From Nocardioides scoriae (GTDB lineage Bacteria > Actinomycetota > Actinomycetes > Propionibacteriales > Nocardioidaceae): 64,000 bases of DNA. This document shows, in pieces, positions 38,794 through 47,783 of this stretch (positions are counted from its first letter, which is position 1; each line of letters opens with the position of its first letter). The position numbers and the translations under genes are program-made. The DNA lies in contig NZ_LT629757.1 in the NCBI RefSeq assembly GCF_900104965.1, positions 2,356,001-2,420,000 of the forward strand, written 5' to 3'. The notes below the pieces were generated by a model, which saw only the letters and a program-made list of their open reading frames with translations, was not told the DNA's origin and made no database searches.

Positions 38794-38847
38794 CCCCCCG
38801 GGCCGGGCGTGGGCCTCGCGTCACCGCCGGCCTGCGAGGATGACGGC

Positions 38848-38982
38848 ATGTGGTTCATCGTCCTGCTCGTCATCGTCGGCGCCTGCGCGCTGGCCTACCG
38901 CAACCGCGTCACGCTGCTGGCCAGGATCCTGGGCCAGTCCGAGACCCGCATCAACCGCCAGCTCAAGCGCCGCGGTCGCTGA
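38848..38982 (+). CDS. 44-residue small membrane protein
   Basis: The ATG at 38848 follows a GAGGA site at good spacing, and the 44-residue product has one N-terminal hydrophobic helix (residues 2-17) and an Arg/Lys-rich tail (RQLKRRGR). It fits a small membrane protein of unknown function. It is downstream of menA on the same strand. Codon use is GC-rich at third positions, as in real genes here. No family is recognised. Confidence 0.55.
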   Translation: MWFIVLLVIVGACALAYRNRVTLLARILGQSETRINRQLKRRGR

Positions 38983-38988
38983 GCCCGG

Positions 38989-39252
38989 CTAGTCGGCGTC
39001 CTCGCGCGCCCGGCGCTCCTCGAAGGCCGCGCTGGCCCGCGCCGCCCGCTGCTGGACCCGCAGGGCGAAGGCCTCGCGCTGCCGCTTGAGCAGCTTGACC
39101 GACAGCACGGCCGAGATGATCACCGAGACCAGGAACGGCCACAGCACCACGCCCTGGGTGCCGAACGCGAGGACGTAGAGGCCGCCGACGACGGCGTACG
39201 TCACGACGAAGAGCCCCAGGCGCAGGCCGGTGTAGATCGCGAACTCCTTCAC
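38989..39252 (-). CDS. DUF4229-type small membrane protein
   Basis: This 87-residue protein has two helices (about 5-27 and 32-54) and a charged C-terminal tail of about 30 residues. The N-terminus (KEFAIYTGLRLGLFVV) resembles the actinobacterial DUF4229 family of unknown function. The GTG at 39252 sits right after a GGAGGG; an upstream start within 39253-39300 would add a Gly/Arg-rich leader. It converges with the 44-residue gene. Confidence 0.78.
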   Translation of the reverse strand: MKEFAIYTGLRLGLFVVTYAVVGGLYVLAFGTQGVVLWPFLVSVIISAVLSVKLLKRQREAFALRVQQRAARASAAFEERRAREDAD

Positions 39253-39313
39253 CCCTCCAGGGTAGGAGCCTCGACCTCGTCCTCGACTACCGGCCACCAT
39301 CTACCCTGGGAGC

Positions 39314-39547
39314 ATGCTGCGCGTCGTCCTGTTCCTCGCCCTCCTCGCGGCGGTGGTCTACGCGGTCTTCTGGCTCCTCGACCGACGCCGCACCGGCCCG
39401 CGTCCCCCCGGTGAGGGCGGCGGCCGCGGCGGCCGCCCCGCCCCCCGCGGCCCCGTCGGCCCCGACGACGACGAGGACTTCCTGCGCGAGCTCGACCGCA
39501 AGCGCCGCCACAAGCGCAAGGAGCCCGACGAGGGCGAGCCCGCCTGA
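39314..39547 (+). CDS. 77-residue membrane protein with charged tail
   Basis: One N-terminal transmembrane helix (about residues 3-22) is followed by a Gly/Pro/Arg linker and a highly charged C-terminal region (DDDEDFLRELDRKRRHKRKE). ATG 39314 follows a GGGAGC site. No family is recognised. It is divergent from the DUF4229 gene, whose start is 61 bases away, and lies directly upstream of a repeat-rich gap. Confidence 0.7.
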   Translation: MLRVVLFLALLAAVVYAVFWLLDRRRTGPRPPGEGGGRGGRPAPRGPVGPDDDEDFLRELDRKRRHKRKEPDEGEPA

Positions 39548-39554
39548 GCTGTTT

Positions 39555-39630
39555 GGCCCCTGAGGGCGTGCCCCCGGTCCCTGAGGACGTCACCCTCGGC
39601 CCCTGAGGGCCTCACCCTCGGTCCCTGAGG
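39555..39630. repeat. Degenerate 22-base tandem repeat
   Basis: Three full units and a partial one are seen (39555-39575, 39576-39597, 39598-39619, 39620-39630), each close to GG(T/C)CCCTGAGGNC with a CTCACCCTC end. It runs directly into the interspersed repeats that follow. Confidence 0.75.
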
Positions 39631-39860
39631 AACGACGGAGTCGTGTCTCGAAGGGCCCGACCACCTGGTCCGCGGATCGCACGTACCAGGTACGTACGAT
39701 CCGCGGACGGGACCCACGCCGACCCAGACTGGCGCCGGCAAGCAGGGACCAGGGCAGGCGTCGAGGTCCTGAGAACCACGACGTCGTGTCTCGAAAGGCC
39801 CCACACAGTCGAGCCCCCCTCGGTCCCTGAGGAACGACGAAGTCGCGTCTCGAAGGGCCC
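39620..39860. repeat. Three interspersed copies of a 36-39-base repeat around a 41-base palindrome
   Basis: Copies lie at 39620-39657, 39765-39800 and 39822-39860. Each begins GGTCC(C)TGAG and ends TCTCGAA followed by A/GGGCC. Between the first two is a 41-base palindrome at 39668-39708, with 20-base arms (one mismatch; arm starts GTCCGCGGATCG) around a single central A. The rest of 39548-39947 is otherwise empty apart from the SOS-like box at its end. Confidence 0.82.
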
Positions 39861-39900
39861 ACCCCTCGCCCCAGAACACGCTCAGACCGCCTCCCACATA

Positions 39901-39916
39901 TCGAACACGTGATCGA
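39901..39916 (+). promoter_or_regulatory. LexA/SOS-box-like palindrome upstream of the DUF222-HNH gene
   Basis: TCGAACACGTGATCGA matches the actinobacterial LexA operator pattern TCGAAC-N4-GTTCGA at 11 of 12 fixed positions. The site is 32 bases before the ATG. SOS boxes are known upstream of 13E12-family genes in Mycobacterium tuberculosis. Confidence 0.7.
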
Positions 39917-39947
39917 TATTGTCGGCGCCAAGCGCTAGGATCGGGCC

Positions 39948-41420
39948 ATGCCCGCCACCACCGCGACCCGCCCGGCACCCACCGTGCCGCAGGCCTGTGG
40001 TGCGCCGGGCCGGGGCGCCGCAGACCAGGTCATCCACGAAGTACGCCGCGCCAGGCAGACCGCCCATGCCGCCGAGGTCCGCCAGCTCGAGCTCGCCGTC
40101 GAGTGGGCCCTGCTCCACCCCGTCCCGGATGACGGCTACGCCGCGGACTGGTCGCAGAGCGGTGGCCTCTGGGCCGAGGGGTCGTCCAGGCTGGCCGGCG
40201 AGGGTGCTCCGGAGTGTGCGGAGTTCGCGCCCGTCGAGCTCGCCGCCGCCCTCGGCATCACCCTCGACGCCGGCCGGGCGCTGATCGCCGACGGCCTCGA
40301 CCTGACCCACCGCCTCCCACGACTCTGGGCGCACCTCCGCGCAGGCCGGGTCGAGCCGTGGCGGGCCCGGCGGATCGCGCAGGACTCCCGCGACCTCGGA
40401 CCCGACGCGATCGCCCACGCCGACCGGCTCCTGTCCGCGACCCCGGCCAAGCTCGACCAGGTCGACACCCGCCGCCTCGTCGACGAAGCCCGGCTCTACC
40501 ACGACCCCGTCCGCGCGTGCGAGGACGAACGCCACCAGCTCGCCCACCGCGGCGTCTGGCTCCGCACCGGATCCCGGCCCGCCACCACCGACGTCCTCAT
40601 GACCCTCGACACCCCCGACGCGCTGGCCTTCGACCACACCGTCGGTTCGCTGGCTACCCAGCTCGGGCGGCTTGGCGACGCCGCCTCCCTGGACGTACGG
40701 CGCGCCCGCGCCGCCGGACTCCTCGCCAGCCCGCAGCAGGCCCTGGACCTGTTGGCCGGCGAGACCACCGACCTCGACCACGTCCGGGGCGCGCTCGGGT
40801 CCGTCGAGCTGGTCGTCCACGTCACGCCCGCCGACCTCGCACCCGCCGACGACACCGGCGCCGGCGCCGCGACCGTCGAACGGCTCGGCGCGGTCACCAC
40901 CGAGGTGCTCGAGGATTGGGTCCGCCGCGTCACCGGCCGCACCGGCCCCATTCGGATCCGACCCGTCCTGACCGTGCCGACCGGAGACGACGTCGGAGAC
41001 GACCCAGCCGGCCCTGCCGTCGATGCCCACGACCCGCCCGCCTGGATGCGCGAGGCCGCGGTCCTGCGCGACGCCACCTGCGTCTTCCCCGGCTGCCACC
41101 GCGACTCACGGCGCGCCGACCTCGACCACATCCAGCCCTACGTCGACCTCGACGAGGGCGGACCGCCCGGCCAGACCTCGCTGTCGAACCTCGCGCCCCT
41201 GTGCCGGACCCACCACCGGGCCAAGACCCACAGCGACTGGGACTACGAACGCAGGCCCGACGGGTCCTACCGGTGGACCAGCCCCACGGGGCACACCTAC
41301 CTCAGCCGCTCGCGTCCACGGACCCCACCAGCCCGGCCCGGGACTGCGGCACCACCCGTGCCGCAGCAGCGCCGCCCCCGATCCACGACCTCCGCCAGCG
41401 ACACTGCCGCCGGACCCTGA
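39948..41420 (+). CDS. DUF222 / 13E12-repeat-family HNH endonuclease-like protein
   Basis: This 490-residue protein belongs to the large actinobacterial 13E12/DUF222 family. A DUF222 domain spans about residues 30-320 and a C-terminal HNH domain about residues 370-440: CVFPGCHRDSRRADLDHIQPY followed by NLAPLCRTHHRAKTH, holding Cys/Cys zinc-type ligands and the catalytic His. The tail is Pro/Arg-rich. These genes are multi-copy and often sit by repeats, but their activity is not established. It has an SOS-like box upstream and dense repeats on the left. It interrupts an otherwise housekeeping stretch, so recent mobility of this locus is possible. The ATG at 39948 follows an AGGA site. Confidence 0.88.
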   Translation: MPATTATRPAPTVPQACGAPGRGAADQVIHEVRRARQTAHAAEVRQLELAVEWALLHPVPDDGYAADWSQSGGLWAEGSSRLAGEGAPECAEFAPVELAAALGITLDAGRALIADGLDLTHRLPRLWAHLRAGRVEPWRARRIAQDSRDLGPDAIAHADRLLSATPAKLDQVDTRRLVDEARLYHDPVRACEDERHQLAHRGVWLRTGSRPATTDVLMTLDTPDALAFDHTVGSLATQLGRLGDAASLDVRRARAAGLLASPQQALDLLAGETTDLDHVRGALGSVELVVHVTPADLAPADDTGAGAATVERLGAVTTEVLEDWVRRVTGRTGPIRIRPVLTVPTGDDVGDDPAGPAVDAHDPPAWMREAAVLRDATCVFPGCHRDSRRADLDHIQPYVDLDEGGPPGQTSLSNLAPLCRTHHRAKTHSDWDYERRPDGSYRWTSPTGHTYLSRSRPRTPPARPGTAAPPVPQQRRPRSTTSASDTAAGP

Positions 41421-41495
41421 CCAGCCGGGCTGGTCGGGGACACCGGCATGCCCGCCCGAAGCCACCCGGGCGCTCGGCTCCGGCAGGGAGCCAGG

Positions 41496-42548
41496 TCAGG
41501 CGTCGAGGTGCAGGACCACCGAGGTCGGCTCGGGGGCGGCGTAGGAGTGCTGGCTGCCGCTGCCGAAGAAGAAGTTGATGCCGACGAAGTTGAACAGCAG
41601 GGTGGCCAGGCCGACGAGGGCGATGATCGCGGCCGAGCGGCCCTTCCAGCCGGACGTGGCCCGGGCGTGGAGGTAGGCGGCGTACACCACCCAGGTGATG
41701 AAGGCCCACACCTCCTTGGGGTCCCAGCCCCAGTAGCGGCCCCAGGCGTAGTGCGCCCAGATCGGGCCGGTGATGAGGGCGGCGAAGGTCCAGATCGGGA
41801 ACGCGAAGGCGTGGGTGCGGTAGGCGAACCGGTCCAGCACCTTCAGCTCGGGCAGCCGGGCCAGGTAGCCACCGGGGTTGCGGGAGACACCGCCGCGGTC
41901 CTCCCAGCGGGCCTTCACCAGGTAGAGCAGCGAGGTCATGCCGCCGAGGGTGAAGCCGCCGGTGGCGATGACGGCGGCCACGACGTGGATGACCAGCCAT
42001 GGGGACTGCAGCGAGTCCTGGAGCGGCACGACGGGTTCGTAGAGGGTGAGCACGTCGACCATGAGCACGACCAGCACGAAGCCGGTCACGACCGGCGACA
42101 GCCAGCTCAGCGAGTAGCGGCGGTAGAGCAGCAGGTAGCCCAGCGTCACCACGAAGCTGCCGGTGAGCGTGAACTCGTACATGTTGCCCCAGGGCACCCG
42201 CACCGGGTCGGCGGCGAGGCCGCGCGTGACGACGGAGAGGAAGTGCAGCGCGGCGGCCACAACCGTCAGCGAGACGCCGATGCGGCCGAAGAGCAGCATC
42301 CGCTCCGGCTCCTCGTCGGCGGCCGGCGTCGCGGGAGCGTCGAGCGTGGCGACGTCGCCGGAGGCGCCCGCACCGGCGGTGACGTGCTCGCGCGCGCCGA
42401 CCCGACCGGTCTCGGAGACCGACTCGGCGACGGCGACCTTGCGGCCGGCCGCCCACTGGACGAGGTGGGCCAGGAAGGCCAGGAAGTAGACCGCCGCGCA
42501 CCCGGCGACCGCCTGGTTGCTCAGCACCTCGAACTGCTCGTGCGTCAC
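41496..42548 (-). CDS. ccsB: Cytochrome c biogenesis protein CcsB/ResC (heme-handling WWD protein)
   Basis: This 350-residue protein is the heme-channel half of the System II cytochrome c maturation complex. It has about eight helices and the WWD-type motif (YWGWDPKEVWAFITW), plus VPWGNMYEF and conserved periplasmic histidines. A hydrophilic loop after the first helix (residues about 30-75) is long. Its GTG at 42548 overlaps the resB stop and has a GGAGGAG site. It pairs with ResB at the membrane to attach heme. Confidence 0.93.
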   Translation of the reverse strand: MTHEQFEVLSNQAVAGCAAVYFLAFLAHLVQWAAGRKVAVAESVSETGRVGAREHVTAGAGASGDVATLDAPATPAADEEPERMLLFGRIGVSLTVVAAALHFLSVVTRGLAADPVRVPWGNMYEFTLTGSFVVTLGYLLLYRRYSLSWLSPVVTGFVLVVLMVDVLTLYEPVVPLQDSLQSPWLVIHVVAAVIATGGFTLGGMTSLLYLVKARWEDRGGVSRNPGGYLARLPELKVLDRFAYRTHAFAFPIWTFAALITGPIWAHYAWGRYWGWDPKEVWAFITWVVYAAYLHARATSGWKGRSAAIIALVGLATLLFNFVGINFFFGSGSQHSYAAPEPTSVVLHLDA

Positions 42549-44176
42549 GTCGTCTCCTCCGGGGAAGCGGTGGTGGTGGGGGGCTTCGGACGGAGCCGCT
42601 CGACCAGCTCGTCGAGCTCGCCGGAGAGGTCGCCACCGGCGCTGCGGTCGAGTCCGGCCACCTCCACGAGCGTACGCCGCCCCTCCCGGCGGGCCCGGAC
42701 CCAGACGCGTCGGGGCCGGATGAACAGCGAGCCGAGCAGGCCGACCAGCGCGAGCACGACCCCGGCGAGCGCCACGCCCTGCCCCGGCGTGTGGCTGACC
42801 TGCAGCTTCACGAAGCGGCTCAGGCCGTCGAAGGTGACCGTGCCCATGCCGTCGGGCAGCTTCGCGGTGCTGCCGAGCGCGAGGTCGATGCGCAGCGGCT
42901 TGCCGTCGGCCTTGAGGATCGGCTTCAGCCCGGACTTGTCGAGCGCGTAGACCGACTGCGGGTCGCCGTCGTCGGTGCCGAGGTCGCCGGAGTAGGCGAG
43001 CATCGAGATCGCGGGGTTCTTGGAGTCCGGGAAGGCCGCGAAGGGTCCGGTCGCGTCGGTGAAGCCGTACGTCGGGTAGAACTCGCCCTCGAGCCCGATC
43101 TGGGTGTCGCGCCCGTCGGCCAGCTTGGCGTCGTTGACCTTGACCACCCCGAAGGACCGGAAGGTGGCGTCCTCGGGCAGGAACACCGTCGGGCCGGAGT
43201 AGGCGACCTCGCCGTCCGCGTCGCGCACCGTGATGTTGGGCGCGTAGCCGTGGCCGATGAGGAACACGTCGGTGTCGTCGATGCTCAGCGGGTGGTTGAC
43301 CGAGATCTCGCGCTCCTGGTCGGGGGCGCCCGGCGCGGTGCGGTAGGTCAGGTCGGCGCGGAACTTCTGCGCCATGCCGGCCTGGCGGCCCTCCTGGAGG
43401 AACGTCACGTCGAAGGAGTCGACGGTGAAGTCGAAGGGCGCGAGCGAGTCGGTGTCGAAGAACGAGCCGGCCTTGAAGTCGTCGTACTGCGTCAGGGTGT
43501 TGGCGAAGCCGTCCTTGGTGACCACGATCGCCCCGCCCTTGAAGCCGAGCAGCGAGCCGGTCGCGAAGCCGACCAGCACGACCAGGATCGACAGGTGGAA
43601 CAGCAGGTTGCCGGCCTCGCGCAGCCGCCCGCGCTCGGCGCGGACCGAGCCCGGTGTGGCGTCCTCGGCGGCGTCGAGCCGCGCCCGGTAGCGCCCGGAG
43701 CGCAGCGCCGCGTGGGCGCGCTCGAGCACCACCTCGGGCGCCTCGTCGGTCTCCCAGCTGCGGTGCTCGGGCAGCCGGTCGAGCCGGCGGGGGGCCCGGG
43801 GGACGTCGGCGCGCACCCCGCGCCAGTAGACCCGCAGCCGGGGCACGATGCAGCCGACCAGCGAGACCATGAGCAGCAGGTAGATGGCCGAGAACCACAC
43901 CGAGTCGTAGACCGAGAACAGCCCGAGCTTGTCGTAGATCGGCGCCAGGGTGGTGTGCTCCTCCTGCCACCGGGAGGCCCGCACCGAGTCGACGTCGGTC
44001 TGCGGGATCACCGAGCCCGGGACGGCGCCCAGGGCCAGCAGGAACAGCAGGATCAGCGCGGTGCGCATCGAGGTGAGCTGTCGCCAGCCCCAGCGCGCCA
44101 GCTCCAGCGGCGAGAGCGCCGGCGGGTCGGGCCGCTGCGGCGGGGTGGCGGGGCGCTCGGTCGTGGTGGTGGCCAC
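42545..44176 (-). CDS. resB: Cytochrome c biogenesis protein ResB
   Basis: This 543-residue membrane protein is the second half of the System II heme-ligation complex. It has an N-terminal helix pair (GWRQLTSMRTALILLFLLALG), helix 3 near residue 185, a large extracellular domain (about 215-460) and a last helix near 470. The N-terminal TMD sequence with its PGSVIPQ is typical. Its GTG lies six bases after the ccdA stop. Confidence 0.93.
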   Translation of the reverse strand: MATTTTERPATPPQRPDPPALSPLELARWGWRQLTSMRTALILLFLLALGAVPGSVIPQTDVDSVRASRWQEEHTTLAPIYDKLGLFSVYDSVWFSAIYLLLMVSLVGCIVPRLRVYWRGVRADVPRAPRRLDRLPEHRSWETDEAPEVVLERAHAALRSGRYRARLDAAEDATPGSVRAERGRLREAGNLLFHLSILVVLVGFATGSLLGFKGGAIVVTKDGFANTLTQYDDFKAGSFFDTDSLAPFDFTVDSFDVTFLQEGRQAGMAQKFRADLTYRTAPGAPDQEREISVNHPLSIDDTDVFLIGHGYAPNITVRDADGEVAYSGPTVFLPEDATFRSFGVVKVNDAKLADGRDTQIGLEGEFYPTYGFTDATGPFAAFPDSKNPAISMLAYSGDLGTDDGDPQSVYALDKSGLKPILKADGKPLRIDLALGSTAKLPDGMGTVTFDGLSRFVKLQVSHTPGQGVALAGVVLALVGLLGSLFIRPRRVWVRARREGRRTLVEVAGLDRSAGGDLSGELDELVERLRPKPPTTTASPEETT

Positions 44177-44182
44177 AGCGCC

Positions 44183-44947
44183 TCAGATCCCCGACTCGAA
44201 GCCGGGGAAGAACCACAGCTGGGCCCAGCCGATGGCGACGTCCCACCAGCCGGTGACCAGCAGCACGCCGACCGCCACGAGCATCAAGCCGCCGAAGCCG
44301 GTCACCCAGCGCTGGTGGCGACGCACCCAGCCGACGGCACCCATCATCCGGCGGTAGGCGAGCGCGACCAGCACGAACGGCACGCCCAAGCCCAGGCAGT
44401 AGACGAGGCTCAGCAGCGCGCCGCGGCCCGCGGTGCCCTGCTCGAGCGAGAGCCCGATGACGGCCGTCAGCGTCGGGCCGATGCACGGCGTCCAGCCCAG
44501 GCCGAAGAGCACGCCGAGCAGCGGTGCCGCGACCAGGCCGACGGCCGGCACCTTGTGGACGCGCACGTCGCGCTGGAACCACGGCACCACGCCGAGGAAC
44601 GACAGGCCGAGCACGATGGTGAGGCTGCCGAGCGCGATCGTGATCGGGCGCCGGTAGTCGAAGAAGAAGTCGCCGAGCCCGCCGAAGAGCGTGCCGACCG
44701 AGACGAAGACGAAGGAGAAGCCGAGCACGAACAGCAGCGACCCGGCCAGCATCCGGCCCCGCTTGGCGTCGGCCAGGTCGGCGCCGGACAGACCGGTGGC
44801 GTAGGAGAGGTAGCCCGGGAGCAGCGGCACCACGCACGGCGAGAAGAACGAGACCAGGCCGGCGAGGAGCGCGACCGGGACCGCGACGGCCAGGGACCCC
44901 GACGCTGCCTGCGAGGCGAACCAGTCGCCGATGGCGAGCGGCGTCAC
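44183..44947 (-). CDS. ccdA: Thiol-disulfide transporter CcdA
   Basis: This 254-residue, six-helix DsbD-type protein carries reducing power from cytoplasmic thioredoxin to the outside for apocytochrome c reduction. Both conserved cysteines are seen: FFSPCVVPLLPGY and GWTPCIGPTL. GTG at 44947 overlaps the resA stop, giving the order resA-ccdA-resB-ccsB. Confidence 0.95.
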   Translation of the reverse strand: MTPLAIGDWFASQAASGSLAVAVPVALLAGLVSFFSPCVVPLLPGYLSYATGLSGADLADAKRGRMLAGSLLFVLGFSFVFVSVGTLFGGLGDFFFDYRRPITIALGSLTIVLGLSFLGVVPWFQRDVRVHKVPAVGLVAAPLLGVLFGLGWTPCIGPTLTAVIGLSLEQGTAGRGALLSLVYCLGLGVPFVLVALAYRRMMGAVGWVRRHQRWVTGFGGLMLVAVGVLLVTGWWDVAIGWAQLWFFPGFESGI

Positions 44948-45558
44948 GAGGACTCCCCTGCGGAGCCGTCGCGCACGTCCTCGACGATCCCGACCAGGGT
45001 GCTGCGGCTCTCGACGTCGCCGAGCAGTCGGGCCGCGACCCGGCCCTGCTGGTCGATCACCACGGTGCTGGGGATCGAGTTGGGCGTCAGGGTGCCGCGC
45101 AGCTTGAGCAGGTTGCGGCCCGACGGGTCGTAGATCGACGGGTACGGCACGTCGAAGCGGCGCTGGTAGGCCAGACCCTGGGCCTGGCTGCTGTCGCGGG
45201 TGTTGATGCCGAGGAAGACGACGTCGTCGCGGGCCAGCTCGCGGGCCGCGTCGGCGAGCAGCGGCGCCTCCTTGCGGCACGGCGGGCACCAGGAGCCCCA
45301 GACGTTGAGCACCACGACCTGGCCGCGGTAGTCGTCGAGCGAGACCTGCTCGCCCTCCAGGGTCTCGCCGGACACCGTGCCGGGCGGCGGGGTGCGGCCG
45401 CCCGGGTCGAGCACCGTGAGGCCGCCGGACCCGTCGACGTAGCCCTTGTCGCCGGTGCTGGGCGTGCTGGAGCAGCCGGCGAGCAGCGAGGCGACGAGCA
45501 GGGCGGCCAGCGCCGTGAGCAGCACTGACGTCGGGCGGGCGGGGCGGCGCAGGGGCAT
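44944..45558 (-). CDS. resA: TlpA-like thiol-disulfide lipoprotein (ResA/CcsX)
   Basis: This 204-residue secreted lipoprotein has a signal peptide with lipobox LLAGC and a thioredoxin fold with the active site WCPPC (about residue 95). It reduces the heme-binding cysteines of apocytochrome c, powered by CcdA. Its ATG shares one base with the stop of the phosphatase gene. The C-terminal PSTVVIDQQGRV segment contains the cis-Pro. Confidence 0.92.
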   Translation of the reverse strand: MPLRRPARPTSVLLTALAALLVASLLAGCSSTPSTGDKGYVDGSGGLTVLDPGGRTPPPGTVSGETLEGEQVSLDDYRGQVVVLNVWGSWCPPCRKEAPLLADAARELARDDVVFLGINTRDSSQAQGLAYQRRFDVPYPSIYDPSGRNLLKLRGTLTPNSIPSTVVIDQQGRVAARLLGDVESRSTLVGIVEDVRDGSAGESS

Positions 45559-46247
45559 CAGCCCACGCCCCCGACCTCGTTCTGGTCGAGCTCCTCGTGG
45601 CGCCCCCCGGAGGAGAAGGGCTTGTGGCGGTCGGCGAGCGGGATCAGGTCGCCGGCGGGCTCGGAGTAGCCGATGCTGACCAGCTTCTCGCCCTCGAAGG
45701 TGAACGACGTGAGGCTGGCCAGGGTGCAGTGGCGCTTGCGCGGGTCGTGCAGGAACGAGCGCTTCTCGGCGCGCAGCCGCGTGGTCCAGATCGGCAGCTG
45801 GTGGGAGACGATCACCGCCTCGTGGCCCTCGGCCTCCTTGCGGGCGTCGAGCACGGCCGGCCACATCCGGGCGACGATGTCGGCGTACGCCTCCCCCCAC
45901 GACGGGCGGAACGGGTTCCACATGTGCTTCCACATCCCGGGGCTGCGGAGCACGGACTTGCGGAAGCGGAACGGCTTGCCCTCGAAGATGCTGCTCGACT
46001 CCAGGACCCGCTCGTCGAGGCGGACCTCGAGGCCGCGCACGCGCGCCAGGGGTGCGGCCGTCTCCTGGGCCCGCTCCAGCGGCGAGGAGACGATGAGCAC
46101 GATGTCGCGGTCGCCGACGCGCATCGCGACGCGGTCGGCCATGGCGCGACCGCGCTCGGAGAGGTGGTAGCCCTCGGAGCGGCCGTAGAGGATGCCGTCG
46201 GGGTTGTGCACCTCGCCGTGGCGCAGCAGGTGGACGGTGGTCTTCAC
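45558..46247 (-). CDS. Histidine-phosphatase (phosphoglycerate-mutase-like) protein
   Basis: This 229-residue branch-1 histidine phosphatase has the catalytic LLRHGEV and the second catalytic His in IVSHQLPIW. It sits between hemL and resA, the same place as the phosphoglycerate-mutase-like gene in the corresponding M. tuberculosis cluster, which suggests a role connected to this operon, but the substrate is unknown. GTG 46247 overlaps the hemL stop. Confidence 0.88.
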   Translation of the reverse strand: MKTTVHLLRHGEVHNPDGILYGRSEGYHLSERGRAMADRVAMRVGDRDIVLIVSSPLERAQETAAPLARVRGLEVRLDERVLESSSIFEGKPFRFRKSVLRSPGMWKHMWNPFRPSWGEAYADIVARMWPAVLDARKEAEGHEAVIVSHQLPIWTTRLRAEKRSFLHDPRKRHCTLASLTSFTFEGEKLVSIGYSEPAGDLIPLADRHKPFSSGGRHEELDQNEVGGVG

Positions 46248-47617
46248 GGGCGGGCTCCTTCACAGGCCTGCGCGGCGGCCTCGGCGGCGGCCGGCAGGGC
46301 GTCGATGACGTGCTGCAGGGCGTGGTCGTCGTGGGCGGCGGAGAGGAACCACGACTCGAAGGCGCTGGGCGGCAGGTAGACGCCGCGGTCGAGCATCGCG
46401 TGGAAGAAGGCCCGGAAGACCGACGTGTCCTGGCTCGAGGCGCCGGCGAAGTCGACGACCCGGTCCACGCGCGGGGCGAAGAAGACGCTGAACATGCTGC
46501 CGTCGTGCTGCACCAGGTGGGGCACGCCGGCCCGGTCGAGCGCCTCGCCGACCGCGGTCGAGAGCGTCGTGGCCGCCGCGTCGACGTGGGCGTAGACCTC
46601 GTCGGTGGCCAGCCGCAGCGTGGTCAGCCCGGCGGTGGTCGCGATCGGGTTCCCCGAGAGGGTGCCGGCCTGGTATACGGGGCCCTGCGGCGAGAGCATC
46701 CCCATCACGTCGGCCCGGCCGCCGAAGGCCGCGGCCGGGAACCCGCCGCCCATCACCTTGCCGAAGGTCATCAGGTCCGGGCGCCAGCCCTCGTGGGCGC
46801 CGTCGAGGCCCCACTGGCCCTGGCGCGAGACGCGGAAGCCGGTCATCACCTCGTCGGAGACGAACAGCGCGCCGTGGCGGGCGCAGGTCTCGGCGAGGAA
46901 CTGGTTGAAGCCCGGCTCGGGCGGGACCACTCCCATGTTGCCGGGCGAGGCCTCGGTGACCAGGCAGGCGATCTCGGAGCCGCGCTCGGCGAAGACCCGC
47001 TCGACGGCCGCGCGGTCGTTGTAGGGCAGCACCAGCGTGGCCTCGACCGACGCGGCCGGCACGCCGGGCGTGCCCGCGACCGCATGGGTGGCCAGGCCCG
47101 AGCCGGCCTCGGCCAGCAGCGAGTCGACGTGGCCGTGGTAGCAGCCGGCGAACTTCACGACCACGTCGCGCCCGGTGAACCCGCGGGCCAGCCGGATCGC
47201 CGACATCGTCGCCTCGGTGCCCGAGGAGACCAGGCGCACCTGGTCGACGGGCGTGCGGGCGACGATCTCCTCGGCGAGCTCGACCTCGCTGCGCGACGGG
47301 GTGCCGTACGACGTGCCGCGGGTCACCGCGTCCTGCACCGCGGCCTGGACCTCGGGGTGGGCGTGCCCCAGGAGCATCGGCCCCCACGAGCAGATCAGGT
47401 CGACGTAGTCGTGGCCGTCGACGTCGGTCAGCCAGGCACCGCGGCCCGAGACCATGAAGCGGGGCGTGCCGCCGACCGCGTTGAAGGCCCGCACCGGCGA
47501 GTTGACGCCGCCCGGCGTGACCCGGTGGGCGCGCTCGAACCACTCGGCCGACGCGGTGCTCGACCGGGTCGTGGCTCCGGTCGGGGCAGGGTCGGGTGAG
47601 GTCGTGGTGTCAGGCAC
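46244..47617 (-). CDS. hemL: Glutamate-1-semialdehyde 2,1-aminomutase
   Basis: This 457-residue PLP enzyme makes 5-aminolevulinate from glutamate-1-semialdehyde, right after HemA. It shows [10 protein letters not shown], the [16 protein letters not shown] cofactor motif, DEVMTGFR and the PLP lysine in [12 protein letters not shown]. The GTG at 47617 (PDTTTSPDP...) is preferred because the reading frame farther upstream is low-complexity and has no domain. It heads the hemL-phosphatase-resA-ccdA-resB-ccsB operon, so heme synthesis and cytochrome c assembly are co-expressed. Confidence 0.95.
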   Translation of the reverse strand: MPDTTTSPDPAPTGATTRSSTASAEWFERAHRVTPGGVNSPVRAFNAVGGTPRFMVSGRGAWLTDVDGHDYVDLICSWGPMLLGHAHPEVQAAVQDAVTRGTSYGTPSRSEVELAEEIVARTPVDQVRLVSSGTEATMSAIRLARGFTGRDVVVKFAGCYHGHVDSLLAEAGSGLATHAVAGTPGVPAASVEATLVLPYNDRAAVERVFAERGSEIACLVTEASPGNMGVVPPEPGFNQFLAETCARHGALFVSDEVMTGFRVSRQGQWGLDGAHEGWRPDLMTFGKVMGGGFPAAAFGGRADVMGMLSPQGPVYQAGTLSGNPIATTAGLTTLRLATDEVYAHVDAAATTLSTAVGEALDRAGVPHLVQHDGSMFSVFFAPRVDRVVDFAGASSQDTSVFRAFFHAMLDRGVYLPPSAFESWFLSAAHDDHALQHVIDALPAAAEAAAQACEGARP

Positions 47618-47783
47618 GCCGCCATTCTCCCCGACCGTCCCCACGGAACCGAACCGGCTGCCGCGACGACGGCGCTCCGAGGGCTGAGAATCTGGTGAAG
47701 ACCTGACCCGTGTGCCCGGGTCTGGCCCTATTGTCGGTGAGCCACTGTGCACCGTGTGGCATGGGTCACAGCAGGGGTTTGTG

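Noticed and set aside
39555-39860. Possible CRISPR array from repeats before the DUF222-HNH gene
   Set aside because: The tandem units are only about 22 bases with no spacers, the longer copies are irregularly spaced, and no cas genes are present.
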